From Blautia sp. MSJ-9 (lineage in GTDB: Bacteria; Bacillota; Clostridia; Lachnospirales; Lachnospiraceae), in NCBI RefSeq assembly GCF_018919065.1, contig NZ_JAHLQG010000043.1, forward strand, positions 124,001 through 188,000: 64,000 bases of DNA. Reading direction: 5' to 3'. A program made the position numbers and the translations under genes. The notes beneath the pieces were generated by a model, which worked only from the letters and a program-made list of their open reading frames with translations, did no database searches and was not told where the DNA came from. Below are positions 26,678 to 35,531 of the stretch, piece by piece (the stretch's first letter is position 1; every line of letters begins with the position of its first letter).

Positions 26678-27440
26678 GAAAATAATTATTTTATCAAAAT
26701 GTCTGATTTCCGCATTATTTGTGAGTTTTTGTATACCGGCAGACAGTTTGGATATTTTTATGGCAGCTATAAAAAACAGAAGTAATCTGGATATTCACTA
26801 TTTCTGGATGAATTCAATTATTTATGGTGGTATTTATGGATATTATTTTATCTATATATTAGCCGGAATGCCTTATGCAGACTCGTTTTGCTGTGAATAT
26901 TGTCAGGGCATTTGGCGATATCTTATAATGCGTATGGGAACAAAGAAATATGCTGTCAGGAAGTTTATAATAGCTTTTTGCCTGGGAGGACTAACAGCTT
27001 CGGGTGGTGGTTTGCTTTTTATAACTGCTTTAAAAAGTGTATTACCTTTATTTCAGAGTGGCAGAGCAATAGAGGTTACTTTTTTGCCATGTAGTGAAAT
27101 TTTGATAAAGAATCCGGAAAAATATTTTTTGATTATGTTATATATTATGCTTTTGGCAGGGGGAATGTGGACAACTATTAGTGTTTGTATTTCTGCATAT
27201 TGCCCTGTGAATTATTTTGTACATTTAATTCCTTTTATAGGCATTTTTTTATTAACAAGATTTAATTCTATGCTCCATTTACCTGATAAGTGGCGTTTAG
27301 ACTTTTGGCTTTGCGGAAGGGCAGGATTGGAGCAACCATATGTTTATATTTTACTGTTAACAGTCAGTGTTACTATTTTAACGAGTATATGTTGCTGGTT
27401 GTTTTATAAAAAAGTAAAGTGGAGAGTTTTAAATGAATGA
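26667..27440 (+). CDS. Membrane subunit of an ABC-type exporter (first permease)
   Basis: This 257-residue protein has about six hydrophobic segments (residues roughly 8-24, 45-65, 93-120, 148-172, 178-195 and 225-247) and no catalytic motif. This is consistent with an ABC-2-type permease half. The start at 26667 is an ATG preceded by GGTGGAG and lies inside the end of the secreted-protein gene (11-bp overlap). Its end overlaps the next gene by 8 bp. Codon use is strikingly A/T-rich compared with the housekeeping genes. Primary sequence resemblance to known permeases is low, so the role rests mainly on the ATPase two genes downstream. Confidence 0.65.
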   Translation: MANRKIIILSKCLISALFVSFCIPADSLDIFMAAIKNRSNLDIHYFWMNSIIYGGIYGYYFIYILAGMPYADSFCCEYCQGIWRYLIMRMGTKKYAVRKFIIAFCLGGLTASGGGLLFITALKSVLPLFQSGRAIEVTFLPCSEILIKNPEKYFLIMLYIMLLAGGMWTTISVCISAYCPVNYFVHLIPFIGIFLLTRFNSMLHLPDKWRLDFWLCGRAGLEQPYVYILLLTVSVTILTSICCWLFYKKVKWRVLNE

Positions 27441-28272
27441 GAGTTTATATAGAAGTATTATGGTGTGCAGATATAGATTAAAGGATAGATTTTTTAATAG
27501 AAGGTTATGGATAACAGGAAGTGTTTTTTCTGTTTTTTTATATATTGCTGAGGAGGGAGTACGCAAATTTTCTATTCAGACCGGGGAGAAAATCACACCC
27601 TGGATTTTTCCGTTTCTGACAAGTGACTGGATTTGTCAGATGCTGATTTCAGGATATTTTCTTTGGTTGATTACAGGATTTTGTGATAAAAAGGAATCTG
27701 ATAATTATGTGATTGCACGTGCCGGGAAAATCATATGGAAAACAGGAAGCTGTATTGCTATAATAGTTGCTGCTTTTTTATATACATTGAGTTTAGCAGT
27801 AGTATCAATCGCTGTTCTTTTTCCGCATGTAAAATTTTCATTAACATGGGGAAAAATATGGAAAACTTTAGCGGTAATAGATAAATCAAAGTATGATGTG
27901 CAGATAAATATTCTGCCTTCTATCAGCAGAAATAACTGTGCAGTGGAAGCATTTTTGAAAGCGGAAATACTTCAGCTTCTATGTATATGCTGGTTAGCGT
28001 TTCTTATGTATTTTATTTATGATTTATCAGAAAAAGTGATAGGAATTTATATCACATATGTTTTTATTTTTCTGGACGTTATGCTTACCAATACTATGTT
28101 GGAGAAATTTTATGTTTTTTCACCTTTAACGTTAGTTCAGCTTGGAAATTATTCGATAGAAACAGCAAAATACGGGATTAGTTTTGATTCTTCAATAAAG
28201 TTTTATTTGTTTGGTATTGTGATATTTGTATCAGGAATATTATTTCATGATTTTATAAAATGGAGAAAATAA
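27433..28272 (+). CDS. Membrane subunit of an ABC-type exporter (second permease)
   Basis: This 279-residue protein has about six hydrophobic segments (near residues 27-42, 68-85, 105-130, 178-200, 203-225 and 256-272). Between helices 3 and 4 is a polar loop of about 45 residues. GGAGAG lies upstream and the start overlaps the previous gene by 8 bp, so synthesis is probably coupled. With its partner and the ATPase it would form a heteromeric exporter, similar in layout to bacteriocin-immunity or peptide-resistance ABC systems. The family is not recognised from sequence. Confidence 0.65.
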   Translation: MNESLYRSIMVCRYRLKDRFFNRRLWITGSVFSVFLYIAEEGVRKFSIQTGEKITPWIFPFLTSDWICQMLISGYFLWLITGFCDKKESDNYVIARAGKIIWKTGSCIAIIVAAFLYTLSLAVVSIAVLFPHVKFSLTWGKIWKTLAVIDKSKYDVQINILPSISRNNCAVEAFLKAEILQLLCICWLAFLMYFIYDLSEKVIGIYITYVFIFLDVMLTNTMLEKFYVFSPLTLVQLGNYSIETAKYGISFDSSIKFYLFGIVIFVSGILFHDFIKWRK

Positions 28273-28273
28273 A

Positions 28274-28936
28274 TTGGGGAACATTATTGAAATAAAACAC
28301 TTAACGAAAAAGATAGAAAATCAGTTGATTCTCTCAGATATTAATTTATGTTTTGAAGAGGAACATATTTATGGAATTGTTGGACGCAATGGATCAGGAA
28401 AAACTGTGCTGCTAAAATGTATATGTGGCTTAATGGAAGCGACACAGGGAGAGGTGATTTTTAATGGAAAAAGATTGAAGAAAGATATGGAATACATAGA
28501 TCAGTTAGGGTTTCTGATTGAGCGTCCAGGATTTTTGGAAAAGCTTTCCGCATATGAGAATCTTAGATACATTGCATCCATTAAAAGAATTGCGGGAAAA
28601 AAAGAAATTGAGGAAAGTCTACGAAAAGTAAACCTTGATCCATGTGACAAGAAAAAGGTTGGAAAATACTCTTTGGGTATGAAACAACGGCTGGGGATAG
28701 CACAGGCTTTTATGGAAAATCCTGAAATTCTGATTTTAGATGAACCAACAAATGGTTTAGACGAATCCGGAGTAAAATTAATAAGAGAATTATTACTTGA
28801 TTTGAAGAAAAGAAGAAAAATTATTGTGATAGCCAGTCATTATCAGGAAGATATAGATTTATTATGTGATAAAGTATATGTGATTCAGAATGGAAAAATA
28901 TGTGAAAAGCCACATGAGAAATATTGGGAAGTTTGA
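28274..28936 (+). CDS. ABC transporter ATP-binding protein
   Basis: This 220-residue ATPase shows all key motifs: Walker A GRNGSGKT (37-44), the signature YSLGMKQR (132-139), Walker B ILILDEP (152-158), and the switch histidine in IASHYQED. It starts with TTG at 28274, one base after the preceding stop, with GGAGAAAATAAA upstream. The length suits a single-domain ATPase energising the two permeases before it. It is closest in style to CcmA/BcrA-type exporters for peptides or antibiotics. A strong terminator follows. Confidence 0.92.
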   Translation: MGNIIEIKHLTKKIENQLILSDINLCFEEEHIYGIVGRNGSGKTVLLKCICGLMEATQGEVIFNGKRLKKDMEYIDQLGFLIERPGFLEKLSAYENLRYIASIKRIAGKKEIEESLRKVNLDPCDKKKVGKYSLGMKQRLGIAQAFMENPEILILDEPTNGLDESGVKLIRELLLDLKKRRKIIVIASHYQEDIDLLCDKVYVIQNGKICEKPHEKYWEV

Positions 28937-28967
28937 TATGTATTATTTGAAAAAATAACAATGCAAA

Positions 28968-29030
28968 AAACAGCCATATATCTGAGTGAATATTTCAGTA
29001 TTCATCAAATGTATGTGGCTGTTTCTTTTT
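28968..29030. terminator. Terminator between the ABC cluster and the GH31 gene
   Basis: AAACAGCCA (28968-28976) pairs with TGGCTGTTT (29016-29024). CTTTTT follows on the plus strand and an A-run precedes, so it can serve both convergent units. Confidence 0.8.
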
Positions 29031-29079
29031 GTTTTTCTATTATTTCTGAGGTAACTGTTTTTACAGATATATGCTGGGA

Positions 29080-31032
29080 TTACAGAGTGCTTACCCCGTC
29101 ATCATCATAACGGTCATATTCAGCTCCCTCATATCCGATCATGCGGATAGTAGAAGGATCGATATCCTTTACTGTCTGTGCAACATCAGCAACCGGGATT
29201 GCTTTTCCCTTGCGGATGAACAGTGGAACTTCATTCAGGGCAACTTCTACATAGTGATGTCCTTTTTCAAGAATCTCCTGAGAAATTGTTCCGTCAGGCA
29301 GGAATTTTACGAACATCATTTCTTCCGGCAGATATACATAGCGGCCTTTTGCATTCTGTGTGTAAACTGGTGCGATCATGATTTCGTTTCCAAGGAGAAG
29401 CTGGTCCTCTACCTGAGTTGCGAATGCATCGTCTGTGTAGTCAAATGCCAGCGGACGGAACATCATGTCGTCGTTTAATGCTGCTTTCATGTATTCACTG
29501 TACAGATATGGAACAAGGCGATATCTGACACCGATCACATGGCGGAAGTCTTCGATATTTTCAAACTGGTAAGCTTCCTGTTCTCTGGTTCCCAGAGCGG
29601 AGTGGTTTCTCATAAGAGGTGTGAATACACCCAGTGCCAGCCAGCGCAGTACCAGGTCACGTGTGGTATCTGCACCGAATCCGCCCAGATCTGCTCCTGT
29701 GTAAAGGAAACCGCACATATTCAGGGATGGAAGCATCTTTAAGTTCAGAAGGATGTGTGACCACCAGGATTTGTTGTCTCCCATCCAGATTCCGCCGTAT
29801 CTGTGCATTCCCACATAGGAGGAACGGGAGAACATCAGAAAACGTTTGCCAGGTGCGATTTTTTCAAATGCTTCACCTGCTGCACGGGTCATGTTATAGC
29901 CAAACAGGTTATGTACCTTGTCGTGGCGGATTTTCTGACCGTTTACATTGTGATAGAAGCGTTTGTAATCTTCCGGATTATTTGCAAGGGCGTTTACTTT
30001 ATCACCGAGTGTAAATCCAGGTGCTTCTTCCTTGTCCATGAAGTTGTCTTTGATGTATTCTTTTAATTCAGCAACGCCTTCCGGTGTACAGAACATTGCA
30101 GGTTCGTTCATGTCATTCCAGAAACCGTCGATTCCTTTGGAAATGAGACGTTCGTATTTCTGTCCGAACCATGCTCTGGCATCTGCGTTCAGGACATCAG
30201 GGAAATGAGTCCAGCCCGGCCATACAGCGGAAACGAAATCACTTCCGTCTTCACGTTTGCAGAAGTAGTTCTTCTCAACGCCTTCTTCATAAACATCATA
30301 GCCAGCCTCTACCTTGACACCTGCATCGATGATCGGGACAAGGTGGATGCCTTTTTCTTTCATTTCATTGACATAGGCCTCAAAGTCAGGAAAGTTTTCC
30401 TGATTGACTGTGAAATCTTTGTAGTCTTCCATGTAATCGATATCCATGTATACCATATCGATCGGAATATTGTTTTCACGATATCCGTCAGCGGCTTTTT
30501 TGAAATCGTCAGCAGTTGTATATCCCCAACGGCTCTGACCGAAACCAAATGCGAATTTAGGCGGGATATAGCTTCTTCCGATGATTTTACGGAACTGTTT
30601 TACGATATCGTAAGGAGTTTCGCCCTCGATCACATACAGATAAAGGTCTGCATCCTCACAGGTGATCTTTAACTGGGAAGAGAGTGTGTAACCGATATCA
30701 AACTTCAGTTTTCCGGGATAATCAACGAAGAGACCGAAAGTCTGTTTTCCGGAGATTACGATGAAGTTGTGTGCTCCGTAGAGGGAGATTTTATCTTCTG
30801 TATGGTTTGGCTGGTCGGAACAGTTGCTTTCATAAACGTATCCACGTTTGTTGATTCCGCGGTTTGATTCGCCCAGACCATAGACAACATCGTTGTCATC
30901 CATGTCATAAGTAAAAGAGAAGCCGTTCTCTGTGGAGATAGTTCCGTATGCAGGAGTCCCCTCAGAAGCCGGGATGGAAGTTACGATGGCATCGGTTTCA
31001 AATGGGGTTCCGTAAGTATATTTCTGAATCAT
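29080..31032 (-). CDS. GH31 alpha-glucosidase
   Basis: This 650-residue cytoplasmic enzyme should release glucose from alpha-glucosides, probably favouring alpha-1,6 links. The nucleophile D307 lies in GFWNDMNEPAMF and the acid/base D419 in IWMGDNKSWW; W169 in GQSRWGY lies in the active site. From memory it matches the characterised Ro-alphaG1 of Ruminococcus obeum over long stretches and has the same numbering for W169 and D307. AGGAGG six bases upstream fixes the start. The C-terminus is a few residues shorter than in that enzyme. It is divergent from the alanine symporter gene. Confidence 0.95.
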   Translation of the reverse strand: MIQKYTYGTPFETDAIVTSIPASEGTPAYGTISTENGFSFTYDMDDNDVVYGLGESNRGINKRGYVYESNCSDQPNHTEDKISLYGAHNFIVISGKQTFGLFVDYPGKLKFDIGYTLSSQLKITCEDADLYLYVIEGETPYDIVKQFRKIIGRSYIPPKFAFGFGQSRWGYTTADDFKKAADGYRENNIPIDMVYMDIDYMEDYKDFTVNQENFPDFEAYVNEMKEKGIHLVPIIDAGVKVEAGYDVYEEGVEKNYFCKREDGSDFVSAVWPGWTHFPDVLNADARAWFGQKYERLISKGIDGFWNDMNEPAMFCTPEGVAELKEYIKDNFMDKEEAPGFTLGDKVNALANNPEDYKRFYHNVNGQKIRHDKVHNLFGYNMTRAAGEAFEKIAPGKRFLMFSRSSYVGMHRYGGIWMGDNKSWWSHILLNLKMLPSLNMCGFLYTGADLGGFGADTTRDLVLRWLALGVFTPLMRNHSALGTREQEAYQFENIEDFRHVIGVRYRLVPYLYSEYMKAALNDDMMFRPLAFDYTDDAFATQVEDQLLLGNEIMIAPVYTQNAKGRYVYLPEEMMFVKFLPDGTISQEILEKGHHYVEVALNEVPLFIRKGKAIPVADVAQTVKDIDPSTIRMIGYEGAEYDRYDDDGVSTL

Positions 31033-31375
31033 TTTGTCATGTCCTCCTTAGGTTGAAAAATGTTAAATTAATAACTGAAGCGTTTAAGTACTATTGGAAA
31101 ATACACAGGTGTTTTCCTTGATTTTCTATCTATAATAATAGAGGGCTGAGTGGAGAAATGCTACTGAAATTATGACAAATTTATACGTTATTTTGACTTT
31201 TGATCAAACTGTGAAGCAGAGATACAGGTATGGCAGGCAGTAGAGCGGATGGTTTTAGTTGTTTGTTCCGATAATCTGTTATGCTTTAATGCTTTATCTT
31301 AATAGAATTTTTCTGTACATACGGTGAAAAAAGTGCTAAACTGTTATTATTACACGAAAGAAAGGTTTATTTAAC
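31033..31375. other. Divergent intergenic region, GH31 and symporter genes
   Basis: No gene is seen. For the symporter the best promoter is TGTACA (31314-31319), 17 bp, TAAACT (31337-31342) with an extended TGC. For the GH31 gene a minus-strand TTGATC (near 31201) with TATAAA is possible but distant. I looked for a glycine riboswitch before the symporter and saw none. Confidence 0.4.
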
Positions 31376-32764
31376 ATGCTTCAGACAATTGAATCCATCA
31401 ATAACGTCGTAAATAATTTTATCTGGGGTGTCCCGGCTATGATCTGTATTATCGGCGTAGGGCTTTACCTGAGCCTGCGGACTGGTTTTGTCCAGATCCG
31501 CAAATTCCCGTATGCGCTTAAAACCACACTGGGAAGAATTTTTAAGAAAAAAGAGGCCTCTGACGGTTCCATGACACCTTTCCAGGCAGTCTGTACTGCG
31601 TTGGCAGGTACAGTAGGTACTGGAAATATCGCCGGTGTTGCCGGAGCTATCGCCATCGGTGGTCCGGGCGCTGTATTCTGGATGTGGGTTTCCGCGCTCC
31701 TTGGAATGTGCACGAAATTTACAGAGGTTACCCTTGCAGTACACTTCCGTGAGAGAAACAGACATGGAGATTATGTAGGCGGACCTATGTATTATATTAA
31801 GAACGGTCTGGGAAAGAATTGGAGATTTCTTGCGGTTCTTTATTCTGCATTCGGTGTACTGACTGTATTTGGAACAGGTAATGCTACTCAGGTAAATACC
31901 ATTACAACAGCAATTGACACAGCTCTTATTAACTTTAATGTGATTTCAGAGTCTTCCACAGGCAGACTGAATCTGATCCTTGGAATTGTGATCACGCTGC
32001 TGGTTGGTATGGTACTGCTGGGTGGTATCAAGCGAATCGGAAGTGTTTCCGAGAAGCTGGTGCCCTTTATGGCATTGTTTTATATTGTACTTGCATTGGG
32101 TGTTGTGATCTTAAATATCGGAAGAGTTCCGGCAGTTTTCCATGATATTGTTTATGGAGCCTTTAATCCGTCAGCAGTGACAGGCGGTGTGATCGGAAGT
32201 TTTTTCCTCAGTATGAAAAAGGGTGTTTCCAGAGGTATTTTCTCCAATGAAGCCGGACTTGGTACAGGGTCTATCGCTCATGCCTGTGCAGATACAAGCA
32301 AACCTGTAAAACAGGGTATGTTTGGTATCTTTGAGGTATTTGCAGATACGATCGTGATCTGTACTCTGACAGCACTTGTGATCCTTGTAAGCGGCGTGCC
32401 GGTAAATTACGGTGCAGCGGCAGGTGCAGAACTTACAATTTCCGGATTTACTGCTACATACGGAGGCTGGGTTTCTATCTTTACGGCAGTTGCCATGTGT
32501 TGCTTTGCATTTTCAACGATTATCGGATGGGGACTTTACGGAGCACGCTGTATTGAATTTTTATTCTCTGCAAAAGTTATCCGCCCATTTATGATTGCCT
32601 ATTCATTAGTGGCAATCCTTGGTGCAACTGTAAATCTGGGACTTCTCTGGAGCATTGCTGAGACATTCAACGGTCTCATGGCAATCCCCAACTTAATTGG
32701 TGTATTTCTGCTTTCAGGAACTGCCATTACACTTACGAAAGAGTATTTCGCACAGAAGAATTAA
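31376..32764 (+). CDS. Sodium:alanine/glycine symporter
   Basis: This 462-residue inner-membrane carrier has about ten or eleven helices. Family signatures include LSLRTGFVQIRKFPYALK, the conserved FQAVCTALAGTVGTGNIAGVAGAI, GGPGAVFWMWVSALLGMCTKFTEVTLAVHFR, and SNEAGLGTGSIAHA. It imports alanine or glycine with sodium. The start has AAAGG upstream; no other upstream start is available. A strong terminator follows, so it is monocistronic. Confidence 0.94.
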   Translation: MLQTIESINNVVNNFIWGVPAMICIIGVGLYLSLRTGFVQIRKFPYALKTTLGRIFKKKEASDGSMTPFQAVCTALAGTVGTGNIAGVAGAIAIGGPGAVFWMWVSALLGMCTKFTEVTLAVHFRERNRHGDYVGGPMYYIKNGLGKNWRFLAVLYSAFGVLTVFGTGNATQVNTITTAIDTALINFNVISESSTGRLNLILGIVITLLVGMVLLGGIKRIGSVSEKLVPFMALFYIVLALGVVILNIGRVPAVFHDIVYGAFNPSAVTGGVIGSFFLSMKKGVSRGIFSNEAGLGTGSIAHACADTSKPVKQGMFGIFEVFADTIVICTLTALVILVSGVPVNYGAAAGAELTISGFTATYGGWVSIFTAVAMCCFAFSTIIGWGLYGARCIEFLFSAKVIRPFMIAYSLVAILGATVNLGLLWSIAETFNGLMAIPNLIGVFLLSGTAITLTKEYFAQKN

Positions 32765-32768
32765 CATT

Positions 32769-32804
32769 AATAGCCCGGAGAGTAATTTTCCGGGCTATTG
32801 TTTT
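32769..32804 (+). terminator. Terminator of the symporter gene
   Basis: AATAGCCCGGA (32769-32779) pairs with TCCGGGCTATT (32789-32799), an 11-bp perfect stem followed by GTTTT. Confidence 0.85.
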
Positions 32805-32813
32805 GCCCATAAC

Positions 32814-32844
32814 TTGCATGATGCGGAAAAATATGTTATATAAT
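32814..32844 (+). promoter_or_regulatory. Promoter of the trmO leader
   Basis: TTGCAT (32814-32819) is followed after 17 bp by TATATA (32837-32842), overlapping a perfect TATAAT (32839-32844, spacing 19). Transcription should start near 32851, leaving a leader of about 150 nt. Confidence 0.65.
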
Positions 32845-32862
32845 AAACAGAGAAAAATATTC

Positions 32863-32968
32863 TCTTCACCATAATATGAGATGAGTGACGGTTCTGACTC
32901 ATCGGTAAAATAAAAATTGACCGAGTGAAGAATGTAGAGGGAGGAAAATTAGTTTTCCTCTCTTTTTT
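32863..32968 (+). ncRNA. Structured leader with terminator upstream of trmO (riboswitch-like)
   Basis: An outer stem TCTTCAC/GTGAAGA (32863-32869 with 32925-32931) encloses two inner helices: GATGAGT/ACTCATC (32880-32886 with 32897-32903) and GGT/ACC (32904-32906 with 32920-32922). The ACCG at 32920-32923 could instead pair with CGGT in the loop of the first inner helix. A terminator follows (GAGGAAAA/TTTTCCTC, 32941-32960, then six T from 32963). This aptamer-plus-terminator layout fits cis-regulation. I do not recognise a known riboswitch class. Confidence 0.45.
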
Positions 32969-33000
32969 CATTAGAGCTAATAGAGCATGAGGAGAAAAAT

Positions 33001-33711
33001 ATGAAACCAATTGCACACATAGAAAATGATTTCCCGACTAAATTCGGCATCCCCAGACAAAGCGGCCGTGTAGAAGCTCTGAAAGCAAGGATTGTATTCG
33101 AACCGGAGTATCGCAATGTGGATGCCTGCCGTGGATTGGAAGAATTTAGCCACATCTGGTTGATCTGGGAGTTTTCAGAGGCGAAAAGAACAAAGTGGTC
33201 ACCGACTGTCCGCCCGCCGAGGCTTGGCGGAAACGTAAGAAAGGGAGTTTTTGCCACCAGATCTCCGTTCCGCCCAAACTCCATAGGTTTATCTTGCGTG
33301 AAACTTACAAAAGTAGCTCTGGATGAGCCAGACAGTCCCGTAATCTATGTAGAGGGTGCGGACTTAATGAACGGCACACCGATTTTTGACATAAAACCAT
33401 ACATTCCGTATGCGGACTGTCATCCTGAAGCAACAGGGAGCTTTGCTGAATTTGCCAGAGACTATCATCTGAATGTAGAATTTCCACCGGAACTTCTGAA
33501 AAAAATCCCGCCCAAAAGCCGCGAAGCATTAATGGCAGTACTTGCAGACGACCCGCGTCCTGCATACCAGAATGATCCGGAACGTTCCTATGGAATGCCG
33601 TTTGGAGACAAAGACATTCATTTCCGCGTAAATGGGGATACTCTGCGAGTCCATGATGTAACAGATTTTGTAAAAAAACAGCAGGAATCTGCCGCGGATT
33701 GTGAAAAATAA
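33001..33711 (+). CDS. trmO: tRNA (N6-threonylcarbamoyladenosine37-N6)-methyltransferase
   Basis: This 236-residue SAM-dependent enzyme methylates t6A37 of a threonine tRNA. The TrmO/YaeB beta-barrel domain covers about residues 1-140 (PIAHIENDFPTKFGIPRQSG, LEEFSHIWLIWEF, GVFATRSPFRPNSIGLS, GADLMNGTPIFDIKPYIPY). A C-terminal extension of about 95 residues follows. GAGGAGAAAAAT precedes the start. It has its own promoter and a structured leader containing a terminator. The tRNA-Thr gene in this window carries GGT, the type of anticodon this enzyme modifies in E. coli. Confidence 0.93.
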   Translation: MKPIAHIENDFPTKFGIPRQSGRVEALKARIVFEPEYRNVDACRGLEEFSHIWLIWEFSEAKRTKWSPTVRPPRLGGNVRKGVFATRSPFRPNSIGLSCVKLTKVALDEPDSPVIYVEGADLMNGTPIFDIKPYIPYADCHPEATGSFAEFARDYHLNVEFPPELLKKIPPKSREALMAVLADDPRPAYQNDPERSYGMPFGDKDIHFRVNGDTLRVHDVTDFVKKQQESAADCEK

Positions 33712-33967
33712 CTATTTTCAGATATTTCTGCAAGAAAAGCTTGCAAAATTCTAGTTTATTCAATAAAATATTAAACAGACTTTATGTTAGTAGAGTGACA
33801 AAGACTAACAGGCTGCTGTTTACTTTGTGAACAGTAACAATAACAGTTCTCAGACAGGAACCTGACCGGAGAGTTTGATGATAGTGAGGCAGGAGACTGA
33901 TGAGGAACAATAAGGCAAGAATGAGAGTTGTCTGGAAATACTAAGTGACATATGAGGAGCAGGAAAG
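33712..33967. repeat. Intergenic region with a member of the short repeat family
   Basis: No gene is seen. At 33814-33846 the motif CTGTTTACTTTGTGAACAG followed by TAACAATAACAG resembles, on the opposite strand, the TTACTGTTCACTTTG element found at 41525 and 44334. I saw no lysine riboswitch despite the lysC context. Confidence 0.4.
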
Positions 33968-35287
33968 ATGAAGAAAATTGTAAAATTCGGAGGAAGTTCT
34001 CTGGCAAATGCACAGCAGTTTGAGAAAGTAGGAGAGATCATCAGAAGTGATGAGAGCAGACGTTATGTGGTTCCGTCCGCACCTGGAAAGAGATTTGACG
34101 GAGATACCAAAGTTACCGATTTACTTTATAAATGCTACAACATCGCAGTACAGGGCGAAGATTTCGGAGCTGTTTTACAGGAAATCAAAGAGAGATACTA
34201 CGAGATCATCCGTGGTCTGAAACTGGACCTTTCTTTAGAAGACGAATTTGCACAGATCGAAAAAGATTTTAAGGCTCAGGCAGGTTCTGATTATGCAGCA
34301 TCCAGGGGTGAGTTCCTCAATGGTAAAGTAATGGCAGCTTACCTTGGCTATGAATTTGTAGACGCAGCAACCGTGATCCGTTTCGATAAGAACGGAAACT
34401 TCGATGCAGACAAGACAGACAAGCTTCTTTCCAAGAGACTGGCCAAATGTGAACGTGCTGTAATCCCGGGATTCTACGGAGCATATGAAGATGGAACAGT
34501 TAAGACATTCTCCAGAGGCGGCTCTGATGTAACAGGTTCTCTTGTTGCAAAAGCAATCAAAGCAGACCTCTATGAGAACTGGACAGATGTTTCCGGTTTC
34601 CTTGTAACAGACCCGAGAATCGTAGAGAATCCGGCAGTGATCGAGACGATCACATACAGAGAACTTCGTGAGCTTTCTTACATGGGTGCAACCGTTCTTC
34701 ATGAAGATGCAATCTTCCCTGTTCGTAAAGAGGGAATCCCGATCAACATCAAGAATACAAATAAACCGGAAGATAAAGGTACTTTCATCGTAGAGAGCAC
34801 ATGCAAGAAACCGAAATATACAATTACCGGTATTGCCGGAAAGAAAGGCTTCTGCTCCATCAATATCGAGAAATCCATGATGAACAGCGAAGTTGGTTTC
34901 GGACGTAAAGTTCTTCAGGTGTTCGAAGATCAGGGAATCAGCTTTGAACATATCCCATCCGGAATCGATACACTGACTGTATATGTACATCAGGATGAAT
35001 TTGAGGAAAAAGAACAGCAGGTAATCGCAGGAATCCACCGTGCAGTACAGCCGGATTTCGTAGAAATGGAATCTGACCTTGCACTGATCGCAGTTGTAGG
35101 TCGTGGTATGAAATCCCAGAGAGGTACAGCAGGCAGAATCTTCTCTGCACTTGCCCATGCAAATGTAAACGTTAAGATGATCGACCAGGGATCCAGTGAG
35201 CTGAACATCATCATCGGTGTTGAGAACAGAGATTTCGAAGCTGCTGTAAAAGCAATTTATGATATTTTTGTACTTACTCAGATCTAA
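33968..35287 (+). CDS. lysC: Aspartate kinase
   Basis: This 439-residue enzyme phosphorylates aspartate, the first step to lysine, threonine and methionine. It opens with the KFGGSSLAN motif, has FSRGGSDVTGSLVAKAI in the kinase domain, and ends with paired ACT domains at about 280-437 (INIEKSMMNSEVGF and LALIAVVGRGMKSQRGTAGRIF). Their presence suggests allosteric control by an end product. GAGGAGCAGGAAAG precedes the start. No other biosynthetic gene of the pathway is adjacent, so it looks monocistronic. Confidence 0.95.
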   Translation: MKKIVKFGGSSLANAQQFEKVGEIIRSDESRRYVVPSAPGKRFDGDTKVTDLLYKCYNIAVQGEDFGAVLQEIKERYYEIIRGLKLDLSLEDEFAQIEKDFKAQAGSDYAASRGEFLNGKVMAAYLGYEFVDAATVIRFDKNGNFDADKTDKLLSKRLAKCERAVIPGFYGAYEDGTVKTFSRGGSDVTGSLVAKAIKADLYENWTDVSGFLVTDPRIVENPAVIETITYRELRELSYMGATVLHEDAIFPVRKEGIPINIKNTNKPEDKGTFIVESTCKKPKYTITGIAGKKGFCSINIEKSMMNSEVGFGRKVLQVFEDQGISFEHIPSGIDTLTVYVHQDEFEEKEQQVIAGIHRAVQPDFVEMESDLALIAVVGRGMKSQRGTAGRIFSALAHANVNVKMIDQGSSELNIIIGVENRDFEAAVKAIYDIFVLTQI

Positions 35288-35353
35288 TTAACACATTAGA
35301 CAATGAGCTGAATTTTGAAGATTCAGCCATACAGAAGTTGAAGAATGTAACAG

Positions 35354-35390
35354 GCCGCCGGGAATCTGTATATAGATTTCCGGTGGCTTT
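35354..35390 (+). terminator. Terminator of lysC
   Basis: GCCGCCGG (35354-35361) pairs with CCGGTGGC (35380-35387), continued by AATCT/AGATT, and T follows. Confidence 0.75.
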
Positions 35391-35412
35391 TGCGTTTTAT
35401 GAATGAGGAAGA

Positions 35413-35423
35413 TGTGCTATAAT
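35413..35423 (+). promoter_or_regulatory. Extended -10 promoter of the helicase gene
   Basis: TGTGCTATAAT gives a perfect TATAAT (35418-35423) with an upstream TG. The -35 position holds only TTTTAT. The start codon is about 109 bp downstream. Confidence 0.45.
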
Positions 35424-35531
35424 CGTATATTATACCTGAAGGAATAATTAGGCATTAGGTGATCAGGCGAATTGGTCAGTGGATAACTCATATGGTGAGG
35501 AAAAATAACTTTTAGGATGCAGGAGGCAGAC

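Noticed and set aside
31033-31375. Glycine riboswitch before the alanine/glycine symporter
   Set aside because: The expected GGAGAGA and GCCGAAGG-type aptamer motifs are absent.
33712-33967. Lysine riboswitch before lysC
   Set aside because: No conserved lysine-aptamer motifs are visible and the region is mostly repeat-like.
34235-35158. A 307-codon minus-strand frame
   Set aside because: It is antisense to lysC, Cys/Phe-rich and without a ribosome site.
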